From positions 2,501,913 through 2,565,912 of the forward strand of contig NZ_JAHWXM010000001.1 in the NCBI RefSeq assembly GCF_023091225.1: a stretch of DNA of 64,000 bases, given 5' to 3'. Positions 43,740 through 54,200 of this stretch are shown in pieces (within the stretch, counting starts at the first letter, position 1; every line of letters starts with the position of its first letter). A program made the position numbers and the translations under genes. This stretch comes from Microbacterium galbinum. GTDB taxonomy: Bacteria; Actinomycetota; Actinomycetes; Actinomycetales; Microbacteriaceae. The notes below the pieces were generated by a model that was not told the origin of the DNA, searched no databases, and saw nothing but the letters and a program-made list of their open reading frames with translations.

Positions 43740-44645
43740 GTGGCCCACACCCGCTCCGCGATGCACCGAGGTCGCGGTCGTTTCATCCTGTTCTCGCTGC
43801 TCCCGGCGTTCGTCCTCTACGTCGTCTTCATGGTCGTGCCGACCATCGACGTCTTCCGCATGTCGCTGTTCCAGTGGACCGGCTTCGGAGGCTCGCAGAC
43901 GTTCATCGGCTTCGACAACTTCACAGCCCTCCTCGGCGACATGCAGTTCGTGCGTTCGTTCCAGAACACGATCCTGCTGCTCGTGATCGTGACGATCGTG
44001 ACGATGGCCGGGGCGCTGGGCATCGCGGCGATCATGGTGAACCCGCGCATCCGCGCCCGCAACTTCTACCGCTTCGTGCTGTACCTGCCCAGCGTGCTCT
44101 CGATCGTCGTCGTCGCGGCGATCTTCTCCGCCGTCTACGACCAGAAGAACGGTCTGATCAACGGCTCGCTCAGCACCGTGGGCCTCGAGAACCTCGCCCA
44201 GGTGTGGCTGGGTGACGAGAAGATCATCATGTACAGCATCGCGCTCGCGATGCTGTGGCAGTCGCTCGGCTACTACGTGCTGCTCTACATGGGCGGGATG
44301 AGCTCGATCCCCGCCGACGTCTACGAGGCGGCCGCGCTCGACGGTGCCGGTGCCTTCCGCCGTTTCTTCGATGTGACGCTGCCGCTGGTGTGGGGCACCC
44401 TGCGCACCACGCTCACGTTCTTCATCATCTCGTCGGTCAACCTCGCGTTCGTGCTCGTGCGGGCGATGACCGACGGCGGCCCCAACGGCTCCTCCGACGT
44501 GCTGCTCAACTACATGTACAAGCAGGCGTACACGAACTCCAGCTACGGGTACGGCATGGCGATCGGCGTCGTGATCTTCCTCTTCTCGTTCGCCCTGGCG
44601 CTCATCATCAACCGGTCAACCAAGCGAGAGGTGCAGCAGTTCTGA
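43740..44645 (+). CDS. Sugar ABC transporter permease (MalF/UgpA-like)
   Basis: A 301-residue permease from GTG 43740, with GAAGGA upstream. It has six helices, and the docking loop IPADVYEAAALDGAGAFRRFF carries the EAA motif. Its stop overlaps the ATG of the partner permease (TGATG). No ATPase gene is present in the operon, so it presumably shares a genomic MsmK-type ATPase. Confidence 0.92.
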   Translation: MAHTRSAMHRGRGRFILFSLLPAFVLYVVFMVVPTIDVFRMSLFQWTGFGGSQTFIGFDNFTALLGDMQFVRSFQNTILLLVIVTIVTMAGALGIAAIMVNPRIRARNFYRFVLYLPSVLSIVVVAAIFSAVYDQKNGLINGSLSTVGLENLAQVWLGDEKIIMYSIALAMLWQSLGYYVLLYMGGMSSIPADVYEAAALDGAGAFRRFFDVTLPLVWGTLRTTLTFFIISSVNLAFVLVRAMTDGGPNGSSDVLLNYMYKQAYTNSSYGYGMAIGVVIFLFSFALALIINRSTKREVQQF

Positions 44646-45535
44646 TGGCCTTCCTCACCCCGACCCGAGGCCGCGCGGCGAGCGATCGCACCTACCGCGT
44701 GCTGGTCAACATCCTGCTCGGCGCGATCTCCCTCGCCATCCTCATCCCGGTCGCCTGGGTCTTCATGGCCTCGATCAAGACCAAGCCCGAGTTCTACGAG
44801 AGCCCCTGGGCGATCCCGCTCGGCGTGCACTGGGAGAACTTCGTGCAGGCGTTCGTCAACGCGCGCATCGGCGAGTACTTCGTCAACTCGGTGCTCGTGA
44901 CGGCGCTCGCCCTCGCGATCTGCCTGGTCGTGGCGGTGCCCGCCGCCTATGTAATGGCCCGCTTCGACTTCCGCGGCAAGTCGGTCGTCGAGGTGCTGAT
45001 GCTCGCCGGTCTGTTCATCAACGTCAACTACATCGTCATCCCGATCTTCCTCATGCTGCTCGGCTGGGATCGCGCCCTGAAGGACGTCCTCCGCGGCGGT
45101 TTCTTCATCGACAACCTCGCGGTGCTGGCGCTCGTCTACGCGGCCACCTCGCTGCCGTTCACGATCTACCTGCTGACGTCGTTCTTCCGCACCATCCCGG
45201 TCGAGTACGAAGAGGCGGCGACGCTCGACGGCAGCTCCCGGCTGCGCACGATGGTGTCGGTGATGCTCCCGCTCGCCTCACCCGTGATCAACACCGCGCT
45301 GCTGTTCAACTTCCTGGCGTACTGGAACGACTTCATCATCTCGCTCACCCTCATGCCGGGCGAGAACAAGACGGTCCAGGTCGGGCTCCTCAACCTGTTC
45401 CAGGCGCAGCGCGCGGCGGCGGACTACGGCCAGCTCTACGCGGGCATGGTCATCGTCATGGTGCCCGTCATCGTCTTCTATCTCATCGTCCAGCGCCGAC
45501 TGCTGCAGTCCGTCGGCGGGGGAGGCATCAAATGA
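44645..45535 (+). CDS. Sugar ABC transporter permease (MalG/UgpE-like)
   Basis: A 296-residue permease with six helices and the docking loop PVEYEEAATLDGSSRLRTM. It forms the heterodimeric channel with the preceding permease. ATGA couples it to the small membrane protein at 45532. Confidence 0.92.
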   Translation: MAFLTPTRGRAASDRTYRVLVNILLGAISLAILIPVAWVFMASIKTKPEFYESPWAIPLGVHWENFVQAFVNARIGEYFVNSVLVTALALAICLVVAVPAAYVMARFDFRGKSVVEVLMLAGLFINVNYIVIPIFLMLLGWDRALKDVLRGGFFIDNLAVLALVYAATSLPFTIYLLTSFFRTIPVEYEEAATLDGSSRLRTMVSVMLPLASPVINTALLFNFLAYWNDFIISLTLMPGENKTVQVGLLNLFQAQRAAADYGQLYAGMVIVMVPVIVFYLIVQRRLLQSVGGGGIK

Positions 45536-45735
45536 CCGGTCGTCCTACTCCCCGTCGTGTGATCGACGTGCAGGCGCTCGTCGTCGGCATCCTCCACGCC
45601 GTCGTCTTCGTCGCCGCGATCACGACCATCATCGTGGCCCAGCAGACGACCGGCTGGCCGCAACTGCTGACGATGCTCGGCGCCCTCGCCGTGCTCATCG
45701 CGCAGCTCGCGATCTTCAACAGGAGGCACCGTTGA
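45532..45735 (+). CDS. Small two-helix membrane protein in the sugar operon
   Basis: This 67-residue protein has a basic N-terminus, two hydrophobic helices (about 15-36 and 43-62) and a basic tail NRRHR. It overlaps the permease upstream by ATGA and the fucosidase downstream by four bases, so it is certainly read with the operon. I do not recognise a family. It could be an accessory to the permease pair or a membrane regulator. Confidence 0.75.
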   Translation: MTGRPTPRRVIDVQALVVGILHAVVFVAAITTIIVAQQTTGWPQLLTMLGALAVLIAQLAIFNRRHR

Positions 45736-47177
45736 CCTCGGCATCCGCCCGTCCGACCGAGGCCGCCCGTCTGGCCGAGGCCGCCGCCGTCGTGCCCACC
45801 GAACGCCAGCTCGCCTGGCAGCGTCGGGAGTTCTACGGATTCCTGCACTTCGGGATGAACACGATGACCGATCGCGAGTGGGGACTCGGGCACGAGGACC
45901 CCGCGCTGTTCGACCCGGCCGATGTGGATGCGCGCGCCTGGGTGCGCGACCTCGCCGCCGCCGGGATGACCGCGGTGATCCTCACCTGCAAGCACCACGA
46001 CGGCTTCGCCCTGTGGCCGAGCGCGCACTCCGCGCACACGGTCGCGGCGAGCCCCTGGCGCGGCGGCTCGGGCGATCTCGTGCGCGAGGTCGCCGATGCC
46101 TGCGCCGCCGAGAGGCTCGCGTTCGGGGTGTACCTCTCTCCGTGGGACCGCACCGAGGCGACCTACGGCACCGGCACGCCGTACGACGACTTCTTCGTCG
46201 CCCAGCTCACCGAGCTGCTCACCGGCTACGGGCCGATCTTCTCGGTGTGGCTCGACGGTGCGAACGGCGAGGGTGCGGACGGGCGACGCCAGTACTACGA
46301 CTGGGACCGCTACTACGCACTCGTGCGTCGCCTGCAGCCCCAGGCCGTCATCAGCGTGTGCGGTCCGGACGTGCGGTGGTGCGGGAACGAGGCCGGCGAT
46401 ACCCGCCCCGAGGAATGGAGCGTCGTCCCGGCATCGCTCCGCGAGGCGGAGTCGACCGCGTCGCGTTCGCAGCAGGTCGACGACGGTCTCTTCTCGCGCC
46501 TGGTGCGCAGCGATGAGGAGGACCTCGGTGGCCGCGACGCGCTCCTCGCGTCGACGGATCCGCTGGTCTGGTACCCGGCGGAGGTGAACACCTCGACGCG
46601 ACCGGGATGGTTCCACCACCCCGCCGAGGACGACGCGGTGCGTTCGCCCGAGGAGCTCTTCGAGATCTACCGTCGCAGCGTCGGCGGCAACGCGACGTTC
46701 CTGCTCAATGTGCCGCCCGCGGCCACCGGCCACATCGCCGAGTCCGACCGCGTGATGCTCGCGCGACTCGGCGAGCTCATCCGCTCGCTCGACGAGAGCG
46801 ACATCGCCGCGACGGCCGTGGCCGAGTTCTCGGCGTCGCCGCTGTCGGCGGCGCCCGGGCCCGGCGGGGTATGGCGGGTCGAGGCCGACGACGTGCCGGC
46901 ATCCGTGGTGCTGCGCTTCGAGACGGATGCCGACATCGCCGGCGTCGCTCTGCGGGAGGACATCGTGCAGGGTCAGCGGATCGACGGCTTCGTCGTGCGC
47001 TTCCGCGGCGCCGACGGCACCGTGCTCGCGGAACGAAGCGGCGCGTCGGTGGGTGCCCAGCGCATCGTCGATGCCGCGGTCGACGGAGTGCGCGCGGTCG
47101 AGGTCGAGATCGTCGGATGCCGCGGTCCCGTGGCCCTTTCGGAGGTGCGGGTGTTCCGTCGGACGGGTGCCTGGTGA
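45732..47177 (+). CDS. GH29 alpha-L-fucosidase
   Basis: The 481-residue protein starts at TTG 45732, chosen because AGGAGG (45721-45726) is perfectly placed and the start overlaps the previous stop. It has no signal peptide, so it acts in the cytoplasm on imported sugar. GH29 landmarks are FYGFLHFGMNT, CKHHDGFALWPS and the nucleophile-type Asp175 in VWLDGANGEG. The C-terminal 120 residues form a beta-sandwich resembling a discoidin-like module. Removal of terminal L-fucose is the expected reaction. With GH35 this suggests a fucosylated galactoside such as a xyloglucan or arabinogalactan side chain, or a host-type glycan. Confidence 0.92.
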   Translation: MTSASARPTEAARLAEAAAVVPTERQLAWQRREFYGFLHFGMNTMTDREWGLGHEDPALFDPADVDARAWVRDLAAAGMTAVILTCKHHDGFALWPSAHSAHTVAASPWRGGSGDLVREVADACAAERLAFGVYLSPWDRTEATYGTGTPYDDFFVAQLTELLTGYGPIFSVWLDGANGEGADGRRQYYDWDRYYALVRRLQPQAVISVCGPDVRWCGNEAGDTRPEEWSVVPASLREAESTASRSQQVDDGLFSRLVRSDEEDLGGRDALLASTDPLVWYPAEVNTSTRPGWFHHPAEDDAVRSPEELFEIYRRSVGGNATFLLNVPPAATGHIAESDRVMLARLGELIRSLDESDIAATAVAEFSASPLSAAPGPGGVWRVEADDVPASVVLRFETDADIAGVALREDIVQGQRIDGFVVRFRGADGTVLAERSGASVGAQRIVDAAVDGVRAVEVEIVGCRGPVALSEVRVFRRTGAW

Positions 47178-47257
47178 CCTCCGCGGCGGCACCGATCACA
47201 TCCGCTAACATGAGGCAACACGCCACCAGGGGCGCTGTCGATCCCACCGGAACGGAT

Positions 47258-48283
47258 ATGCCGAAGACCACCAGCGCGGGCCGCGTCCGCCCTCCGACCA
47301 TGGCGGATGTCGCCGCCCTGGCGGGAGTGTCTCCGCAGACCGTCTCGCGCGTGCTCCGCGATCACCCCAACGTCTCGGAGGTGACCCGACTGCAGGTCGA
47401 GAACGCCGTGGAAAGCACGGGGTACCGCCGCACGGGTCTTGCGCGCGCCCTCGTCACGGGTCGCAGCATGACCATCGGCGTGCTCACCCACGAATCCGAT
47501 CAGTACGCGGCGAGCTCGATCATGCTCGGCATCCATCGCGCCGCGCGCGCCCGCGGCTACTTCGTCTCCTCTGCCGGCACGACCTCGGTCTCGGCCGCGG
47601 CGATCGCCGGCGGCATCGGGCGGTTGCGCGACCAGGGCGTCGACGCCCTCGTGATCGCCGTCCCGATCTGGGACGAGCCCGCACTCGCGAAGGCCGTCCA
47701 CGGCATCCCGACGGCGGTCATCGACGCCGACACCTCCGCGGCCGACGTCGTGGTCGACCTCGATCAGGAGGCCGCCGGGCGACTCGCCACGCAGCACCTC
47801 ATCGATCTGGGGCACGAGACCGTGTGGCACATCGCCGGTCCGGCGAACTGGAAGGACGCCTCGGGTCGCACCCAGGGGTGGGCCGCGGCGCTCGCGGAGG
47901 CCGGCAAGACCGCGCCCCCCGTGCTCAACGGGGACTGGACCCCGGCATCCGGTTATCAGCTCGGGCTCGTGCTCGGCCGGGTGGCCGACGCGACGGCCGT
48001 GTTCGTGTCGTCCGACGAGATGGCGATCGGCGTGATCCACGCGCTGCGCGAGCTGGGGCGCGACGTGCCCGGCGACATCTCGGTGGTCGCCATGGACGAC
48101 ATCCCGGTCGCCCAGTACCTGTCGCCGCCGCTCACGACGGTGCGCCAGCCGTTCGAGCGCATGGGCGAACTCGCCGTCGAGCGGGTGATCGCCGAACTCG
48201 ACGGCGACGCCGACGAGCAGCGCAACGCCCACATCGCGCCCGAGTTGATCGTGCGCGGCAGCACGGCGCCGCCCGCGCGCTGA
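47258..48283 (+). CDS. LacI-family transcriptional regulator
   Basis: The 341 residues include a LacI helix-turn-helix at 15-40 (MADVAALAGVSPQTVSRVLR), hinge helix, and periplasmic-binding-like sensor domain (ITIGVLTHES and onward). The start at 47258 is preferred because TAACAT (47206-47211), a probable -10 box, overlaps the only upstream alternative ATG (47210). It is downstream of the fucosidase and convergent with GH35. The palindromes at 42202 and 50138 are its likely operators. Confidence 0.92.
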   Translation: MPKTTSAGRVRPPTMADVAALAGVSPQTVSRVLRDHPNVSEVTRLQVENAVESTGYRRTGLARALVTGRSMTIGVLTHESDQYAASSIMLGIHRAARARGYFVSSAGTTSVSAAAIAGGIGRLRDQGVDALVIAVPIWDEPALAKAVHGIPTAVIDADTSAADVVVDLDQEAAGRLATQHLIDLGHETVWHIAGPANWKDASGRTQGWAAALAEAGKTAPPVLNGDWTPASGYQLGLVLGRVADATAVFVSSDEMAIGVIHALRELGRDVPGDISVVAMDDIPVAQYLSPPLTTVRQPFERMGELAVERVIAELDGDADEQRNAHIAPELIVRGSTAPPAR

Positions 48284-48286
48284 CGC

Positions 48287-50116
48287 TCAGAACTCCTCGA
48301 CGTACTCCTCTTCGGGGCCGAGCTCGGCCGTCGCCCGCAACTCAAGCGCCCCGCCGCGGCGGCGCAGCTCGAGGAGTACGATCTCGTTCGTGCCGGCGCG
48401 CAGCAGGGGTGCGGGCACGTACTGCGTCTGCTGCGGTCCGACCTCGGAGTAGCGGCCCAGCAGGAACCCGTTGACCCAGACGAGTCCCGTGCCCCAGCCC
48501 GGGAGGGCGAGGTGGGTGTCGCGCACGGCGCCGATGATCTCGAAGGATGCCGTGGCGAGACCGGGTCGTTGAGTGTCGGGCTGTGCGGTGTCGGGCTGTG
48601 CGGGTGCACGCAGGGCTTCGAGGTCGAAGGTCGTGGGGTCGACGGCGGATGCCTCCCAGTGCTGCACGATCCGGCGATCGACCAGGACGGGGCCGAGCAT
48701 CCCCTTGCGCTCGCCGATCGACGATCCGTAGTTCACGCGTCCGCGGTTCTCGACCAGCACGACGATGCGGGCGCGCGCGCCGTGACCGCGGACGACGATC
48801 TCGCCGCGCTCCTCGATCTCGCCGACGGGCTCTCCGTCGACGAAGACGAAGGCGCGGTCGGCGATGCGCTCGAAGACCAGGCGCAGCTCGCGATCGGGCA
48901 GGAGCGTGTCGGCCGTGTAACGGACGAAGCCGTCGTCGGTGCCGAGCTCCTCGAAGCTGCTCGTGGCCGCGACTCGGCGGGGCCCCGTGGCGGCGGCATC
49001 CAGGACCGACAGCAGGTCGGCACCGCGCGCGACGTCGATCCGCTGGGGCGCGAGGAACTCGGGCTGGGCGCTGCGCACCGGCTCGGTGGCCCCGAGCACC
49101 TCGCGCATCGCGAAGAACTTCGGCGTCAGCGTGCCGTCCTCGGCGATGGGCGCGTCGGAGTCGTAGCTCGTCGTCGTCGCCATCAGTGTTCCGTCGACAC
49201 GGTTCGCGCCCGACCAGAGGCCGAAGTTGGTGCCGCCGTGGGCCATGTAGATGCTGACGCTGCCGCCGTCCTCGATGATGCCGGCGAGCGTGCCGGCCGC
49301 GCTCGCGGTGCCGCGCACGTGGTGGGCCGTGCCCCAATGGTCGAACCATCCGTTCCAGAACTCCGCCACGAAGAAGGGTTCATCGGGGCGGCGACGGCGG
49401 ATCAGCTCGCGCGCGGCGCCGGGCTGCGAGCCGAGCGTGAGAGCGGCGAGCGTGTCGGGCAGCATGCCGGCGTCGAGCATGAGGTCGGTCGGACCGTCGG
49501 CCGTGTAGAGCATCTCGGTGATGCCGTGCGCGCGCAGGAGCCGCGCGACCTCGGCCACGTACGACGGGTCGTCGCCGTAGCTGCCGAACTCGTTCTCGAC
49601 CTGCACGGCGATCACCGGGCCGCCGACGTTGGCCTGCAGGTCGGTGAGGCGGGGGAGCAGAGCGGCGAACCAGGCGTCGACCGCGTCGAGGAAGCGCGGG
49701 TCGGCGGTGCGCAGGGGGATGCCGGATGCCGTGAGCCACGTGGGCAGGCCGCCGTTGGTCCACTCCGCGCAGATGTAGGGTCCGGGGCGCACGATCGCGT
49801 CGAGCCCGACCTCGGCCGCGATCCGCAGGAACGCGGCGATGTCACGCCATCCGGTGAAGTCGGGTGCGTCGTCGGGGCCCGGCTGGTGGAAGTTCCAGGG
49901 CACGTAGGTGTCGACCGTGTTCAGGCCGAGGTCGCGCAGCCGCTGGAGGCGGTCGCGCCACTGGTCGGGATGCACGCGGAAGTAGTGCAGCGACCCGGCG
50001 AGGATGCGGGTGCGCGTGCCCTCGCGCAGGAGGCGGTTCCCGGCCCAGGAGAGCGTCGGCGCGGCGGGCGCCGGAACGGTCGCGTCAGACGCGGGAGTGA
50101 CGAGTGCAGAAGGCAT
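48287..50116 (-). CDS. GH35 beta-galactosidase
   Basis: This 609-residue GH35 enzyme has a TIM barrel with the acid/base Glu176 in VQVENEFGSYG, nucleophile-type Glu252 in FFVAEFWNGWFDHWG, and SIYMAHGGTNFG, followed by C-terminal beta domains with a galactose-binding-like fold. No signal peptide is present. The start at 50116 is preferred over ATG 50125 because CATAAT (50129-50124) ends seven bases before it, making a leaderless message. The degenerate operator TTGGCATCGATATCAC lies at 50138-50153. It converges with the LacI gene across three bases and would remove terminal beta-galactose from the imported oligosaccharide. Confidence 0.92.
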   Translation of the reverse strand: MPSALVTPASDATVPAPAAPTLSWAGNRLLREGTRTRILAGSLHYFRVHPDQWRDRLQRLRDLGLNTVDTYVPWNFHQPGPDDAPDFTGWRDIAAFLRIAAEVGLDAIVRPGPYICAEWTNGGLPTWLTASGIPLRTADPRFLDAVDAWFAALLPRLTDLQANVGGPVIAVQVENEFGSYGDDPSYVAEVARLLRAHGITEMLYTADGPTDLMLDAGMLPDTLAALTLGSQPGAARELIRRRRPDEPFFVAEFWNGWFDHWGTAHHVRGTASAAGTLAGIIEDGGSVSIYMAHGGTNFGLWSGANRVDGTLMATTTSYDSDAPIAEDGTLTPKFFAMREVLGATEPVRSAQPEFLAPQRIDVARGADLLSVLDAAATGPRRVAATSSFEELGTDDGFVRYTADTLLPDRELRLVFERIADRAFVFVDGEPVGEIEERGEIVVRGHGARARIVVLVENRGRVNYGSSIGERKGMLGPVLVDRRIVQHWEASAVDPTTFDLEALRAPAQPDTAQPDTQRPGLATASFEIIGAVRDTHLALPGWGTGLVWVNGFLLGRYSEVGPQQTQYVPAPLLRAGTNEIVLLELRRRGGALELRATAELGPEEEYVEEF

Positions 50117-50137
50117 GAGATCCATTATGGGGGCAAA

Positions 50138-50153
50138 TTGGCATCGATATCAC
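50138..50153. promoter_or_regulatory. Second LacI-type operator, upstream of GH35
   Basis: TTGGCATCGATATCAC keeps the first eleven bases of the perfect palindrome at 42202-42217 and lies nine bases upstream of the probable GH35 -10 box, so a bound repressor would block the promoter. Confidence 0.65.
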
Positions 50154-50159
50154 TCTTGA

Positions 50160-50219
50160 GATTCCGAGGAATCATGGATTCTGAGGAGAGTCGTCTGCAA
50201 CGGTTGTGATCCATCACAA
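50160..50219. promoter_or_regulatory. Regulatory cluster before the secreted foldase-like gene
   Basis: TTGTGA (50204-50209) and TCACAA (50214-50219) form a perfect palindrome with a four-base centre. Upstream, GATTCCGAGGAATC (50160-50173) is a second palindrome and overlaps a direct repeat GATTC(C/T)GAGGA at 50160 and 50177. The binder is unknown. Confidence 0.45.
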
Positions 50220-50262
50220 TCTGTGCCATCCTCCTGAACACGGATCCGACGAGGGAGACAGC

Positions 50263-51180
50263 GTGGACAGACGGCAGCATCGGCGGCGACTCGCCGCCTG
50301 GGGTGCGGGTGTGCTCGCTCTCGCGGCGGTCGCCGCGGTGGCGATTCCGTTGGCCGTGTCATCGCCGGCCCGCGCCGAGATCGACGGGATCGTGCTCACC
50401 GATGACGAGCTCGCGATCGGCATCGATCGTGCCGGCCGCGCGGCCGAGCAGGCCGGCGGCGATGACGCCGATGTGCGCGCGGCGGCGATCGACTCCCTCC
50501 GCGACGACCTGGCGCTCCTCGAGATCGCCCGCGCGGTCGGGGCGACCGACCTCGAGCGCCCGGCCGACATCCTCGATGCGCTCGACGAGGTCAACGCCGC
50601 ACGCGCCGAGGCGCAACGCGCGGGCGAGGTCGTCTACGGCCCGATCTCCTACAGCGCCCGCACGTTCTACTCCAAGAGCCTCACCGACATCCGCGAGGCG
50701 ACCGCCCGCGCGCTCCTCTCCTCCGATGACCCCCGCTTCGCCGTCGGCGACGATGAGGTGCGCTCGCGCTTCGATGCCGAATCGTCGGAGTGGGCATCCG
50801 CCGCGACGACCCACACCCTCACCCGCCTCCGCACCGATGCGGCCGACCCGGCCGCGGCGCAGGCGATCCTCGAACGCGCACTGGCCACGGGCGACACCGC
50901 AGACGTGCAGGTCGAGACGATCACCGTCGCGGATGCCGAGCTCGTCGACGGCCCGTGGAACCCCGAGACCGCCGCCGCGATCCGCGCCGCCGACATCGGC
51001 GGAACGGCGGGTCCCGAACCCTCGCGATCCGGCTGGGCGGCCTACCGCGTCGATGCCCGCGAGGTCGATGCCGACGCCGCCTACGAGCGCTACCGCGAAC
51101 GCATCCGCAGCGTCCTGCTCGACGAGAAGCTCACCGCGGCGATCGCCGAGGCCCGGGCCCACCAGAACGTCTCCGACTGA
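50263..51180 (+). CDS. Secreted SurA/PPIC-like foldase
   Basis: The 305-residue protein from GTG 50263 has GAGGGAG upstream. It has an Arg-rich start and a hydrophobic anchor or signal at about 9-40, then a helical SurA-N-like region (45-130). The C-terminal part resembles a degenerate parvulin domain (AAAIRAADIGGTAGPEPSRSGW). I see no convincing full PPIase active site, so it may be a chaperone rather than an isomerase. It lies 50 bases before the large beta-helix gene and is probably its dedicated folding helper. Confidence 0.65.
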   Translation: MDRRQHRRRLAAWGAGVLALAAVAAVAIPLAVSSPARAEIDGIVLTDDELAIGIDRAGRAAEQAGGDDADVRAAAIDSLRDDLALLEIARAVGATDLERPADILDALDEVNAARAEAQRAGEVVYGPISYSARTFYSKSLTDIREATARALLSSDDPRFAVGDDEVRSRFDAESSEWASAATTHTLTRLRTDAADPAAAQAILERALATGDTADVQVETITVADAELVDGPWNPETAAAIRAADIGGTAGPEPSRSGWAAYRVDAREVDADAAYERYRERIRSVLLDEKLTAAIAEARAHQNVSD

Positions 51181-51230
51181 CGGCCCCCGCCGTCCTGCCC
51201 CCGCAGCAACCTCCGAAGAAGGGACCCGCA

Positions 51231-54200
51231 ATGACACGACACCGCCCCCCGAGACATCGAGGTCGACGCTTCGGCGCCTTCGCCCTCACGAGCATCCTCG
51301 CGACGACCGCCCTCGCCGGCGTCGCCGCGGCCCCCGCCGTCGCCGACGTCACCGACGCCGGCTGGGCGGGCGCCACGGCCAACCCCTACGGCGGCACCGA
51401 CTACTTCCTCGACGCCACGGGCGGCGACGATGCGGCATCCGGAACCTCCGAGGCGACCGCCTGGAAGTCGCTCGCCAAGGCCAACGACACCACCTTCCTT
51501 CCCGGCGACCGCATCCTGCTCAAGGGCGGCGAGACGTGGAGCGACCAGCAGCTCTGGCCCAAGGGATCGGGCGAGGCGGGCAAGCCCATCGTCATCGACG
51601 CCTACGGCGACCCGGAGGACGGCCTGCCCTACATCGCCACCAACGGCAACGTGCCCAGCCCCTTCACCTCGGGCACGACCAAGAACGTCCAGACCGTCGG
51701 CCTCACGGGAGCGGTGAACCTGCGCAACCAGGAGTACGTGCACATCGCGAACCTGGAGCTCAGCAACGACGACGACTTCGCCACCGACATCACGCGCGGC
51801 TCCTACGTGCGCGACGGGGTCTCGGTCTCGATCAACGCCGATCTGCTCCCCGCCGGTGCCGACACGATCATGGACGGCATCGTCATCCGCGACCTCCACG
51901 TGCACGACATCGACGGCCCGAGCATCTGGCAGCGCATCCACTACGGCGGCGTGAATTTCCAGGTGTTCGGCTCGCAGCAGTACGGCGCGTACGCGACCGG
52001 CGGCCACTACTTCCGCGACATCGAGATCGTGAACAACACGTTCGAGCGCGTCGAGCTGCACGCCATCCAGTTCGGCTTCAACTGGTTCGGAGACCAGGTC
52101 GGGTACAACGACGAGACCGGCAAGTTCCACGAAGGATGGGAACAGCTCTGGGTGCGTGACCGCGACCTCTACAGCCGCAACGTGCACATCGCCCACAACT
52201 ACGCCGAGAGCATCGGCCAGGGGCCGTACCAGTTCGCGAACACGAAGAACCTGCTCGCCGAGTACAACGAGGCCAACGGCTGGCTGCAGCGCTACGAGCA
52301 GGTCTCGGCCGGGCTCTACCTCTGGGCCGGCGCCGAGTCGGTCATGCGGTTCAACGAGATCTACGACGGGCCGGCCAACCAGTACGACGCCACCCCGTGG
52401 GACCTCGAGTTCACCAACTTCGACGTGACCTACGAGTACAACTACTCGCACGACAACAAGGGCGGCTGGATGGCGTACATGGGCAACAGCGGAAACTCCG
52501 TCGCCCGGTACAACCTCAGCGTCAACGACAACGGCGTGATCTGGAAGAACATGCTGTCGAGCAACTACTCGCCGACGTACGTGCTCAACAACGTGTTCGT
52601 CTACGACGGGTCGATCCTCGAGTCGGTGCACGACGAGGTGCTGAAGGACCGCGTCTACTTCGCGAACAACATCTTCTACAACACCTCCACGACCGACACG
52701 ACCACGTGGGCGGCGAAGCCGGGCGGCCTCGACCGCGCGGTGTTCTCGAACAACGCCTACTACGAGGCGAGCGGGGAGTACTCGACGCAGCAGCCGAAGG
52801 ACGACCGGGCCGTCATCGGCGACCCTCTCTTCGTCGGTGACCCCGCCGACTATGCGCAGGGCGCCGGTGTCGAGAACATCCGGCAGTCGGCGAGCATCTT
52901 CCGCCTCGACGACGCATCGCCGCTGGTCGACGCCGGCCGCTACAACGAGCGCATCGGCGAGTTCGACTTCTTCGGAGACCCCTCGTACCGCGGCGACGCC
53001 CCCGACATCGGTCTGCACGAGACGGCGAACGGCCCGGTGGTGACGAACCCCGTCGACGACGACCCGATCGAGGAGGAGGGCGTCGACACCCGCGTCGACC
53101 TGGCCCTCGGCAAGACCGCGACGGCGAGCTCGACGCATCCGCACCAGAACTTCGTGCTCTCGGCCGACAAGCTCGTCGACGGCGACCCGACCACCCGCTG
53201 GGCGGCCGCGGACGACGCCACGTTCCCGCTGACGATCGACATCGACTTCGGCGCCGAGACCGCGTTCGACGAGGTCGTGCTCGACGAATTCACGGACTCC
53301 GGAACGGGGCTGCGCGTGAAGGACTTCACGCTGCAGAGCTGGAACGCCGAGACCGAGCAGTGGGAGGCGTTCGTCACCCGCGACTCGGGCATCGGTCGCG
53401 ACGCCGTGATCGACGGCTTCGGCACGGTCACCTCGTCGAAGCTGCGCCTCTCGATCACGAGCATGCTGCCCGGCGAGGTCTACAAGCCCACGCTCACGCG
53501 CATCTCGGTCTACCGCAACGCCGACAACGCCCAGCCGGTCGTCACGCCCGCGATCGGCGTGTTCGACCGCAACCCCGCGCAGGCCGACAATCCGAACAAC
53601 GTGGTGGAGTTCACCGCGGACGCCGACGGTGCCACGCTCGACGCGATCCGCTACGTCACGACGTCGGGAGCGGTCGTCGGATCGCTCGACGCCGACGACT
53701 ACACCGTCACCGCCGGTGCGGAGGGCGTCAGCGTCTACCGGCTGACCCAGTCCTTCTACGCCGACAAGATGCTCGGGACGTCGGGGCTGATCTTCGAGTT
53801 CAGCGCAGGCAACCCCGTGCGGGTCACGGTGGAGATCGTCGATACGAGCGAGATCGAGGCGTTGATCGCCGAGGGCGATGCGCTCGCCGCGTCGGTGTCG
53901 GATGCCGCGCTCGATGCCGCCCTCGACGACGCTCGGGCGCTCGTCGCGAAGGTGAACCGCACCACCCCCGGCTCCGGCAATGCCGAGGTCACCCAAGTGG
54001 CGGTGGAAGAGGTCGCGGGAGTGCTCTCGACCGCGATCGCCGAGGTGGATCCGGGCGAGGGCGAGACCCCCGCGCGGAGCATCTCGGTGGAGGGGGGTGC
54101 GCTGCGGATCGGCGTGCCGACGACGATCGACATCGCCGGATTCGTCGCGGGTGAGGAGGTCGAGCTGGTGCTGCACTCCGAGCCCGTCCTCCTCGCCACC

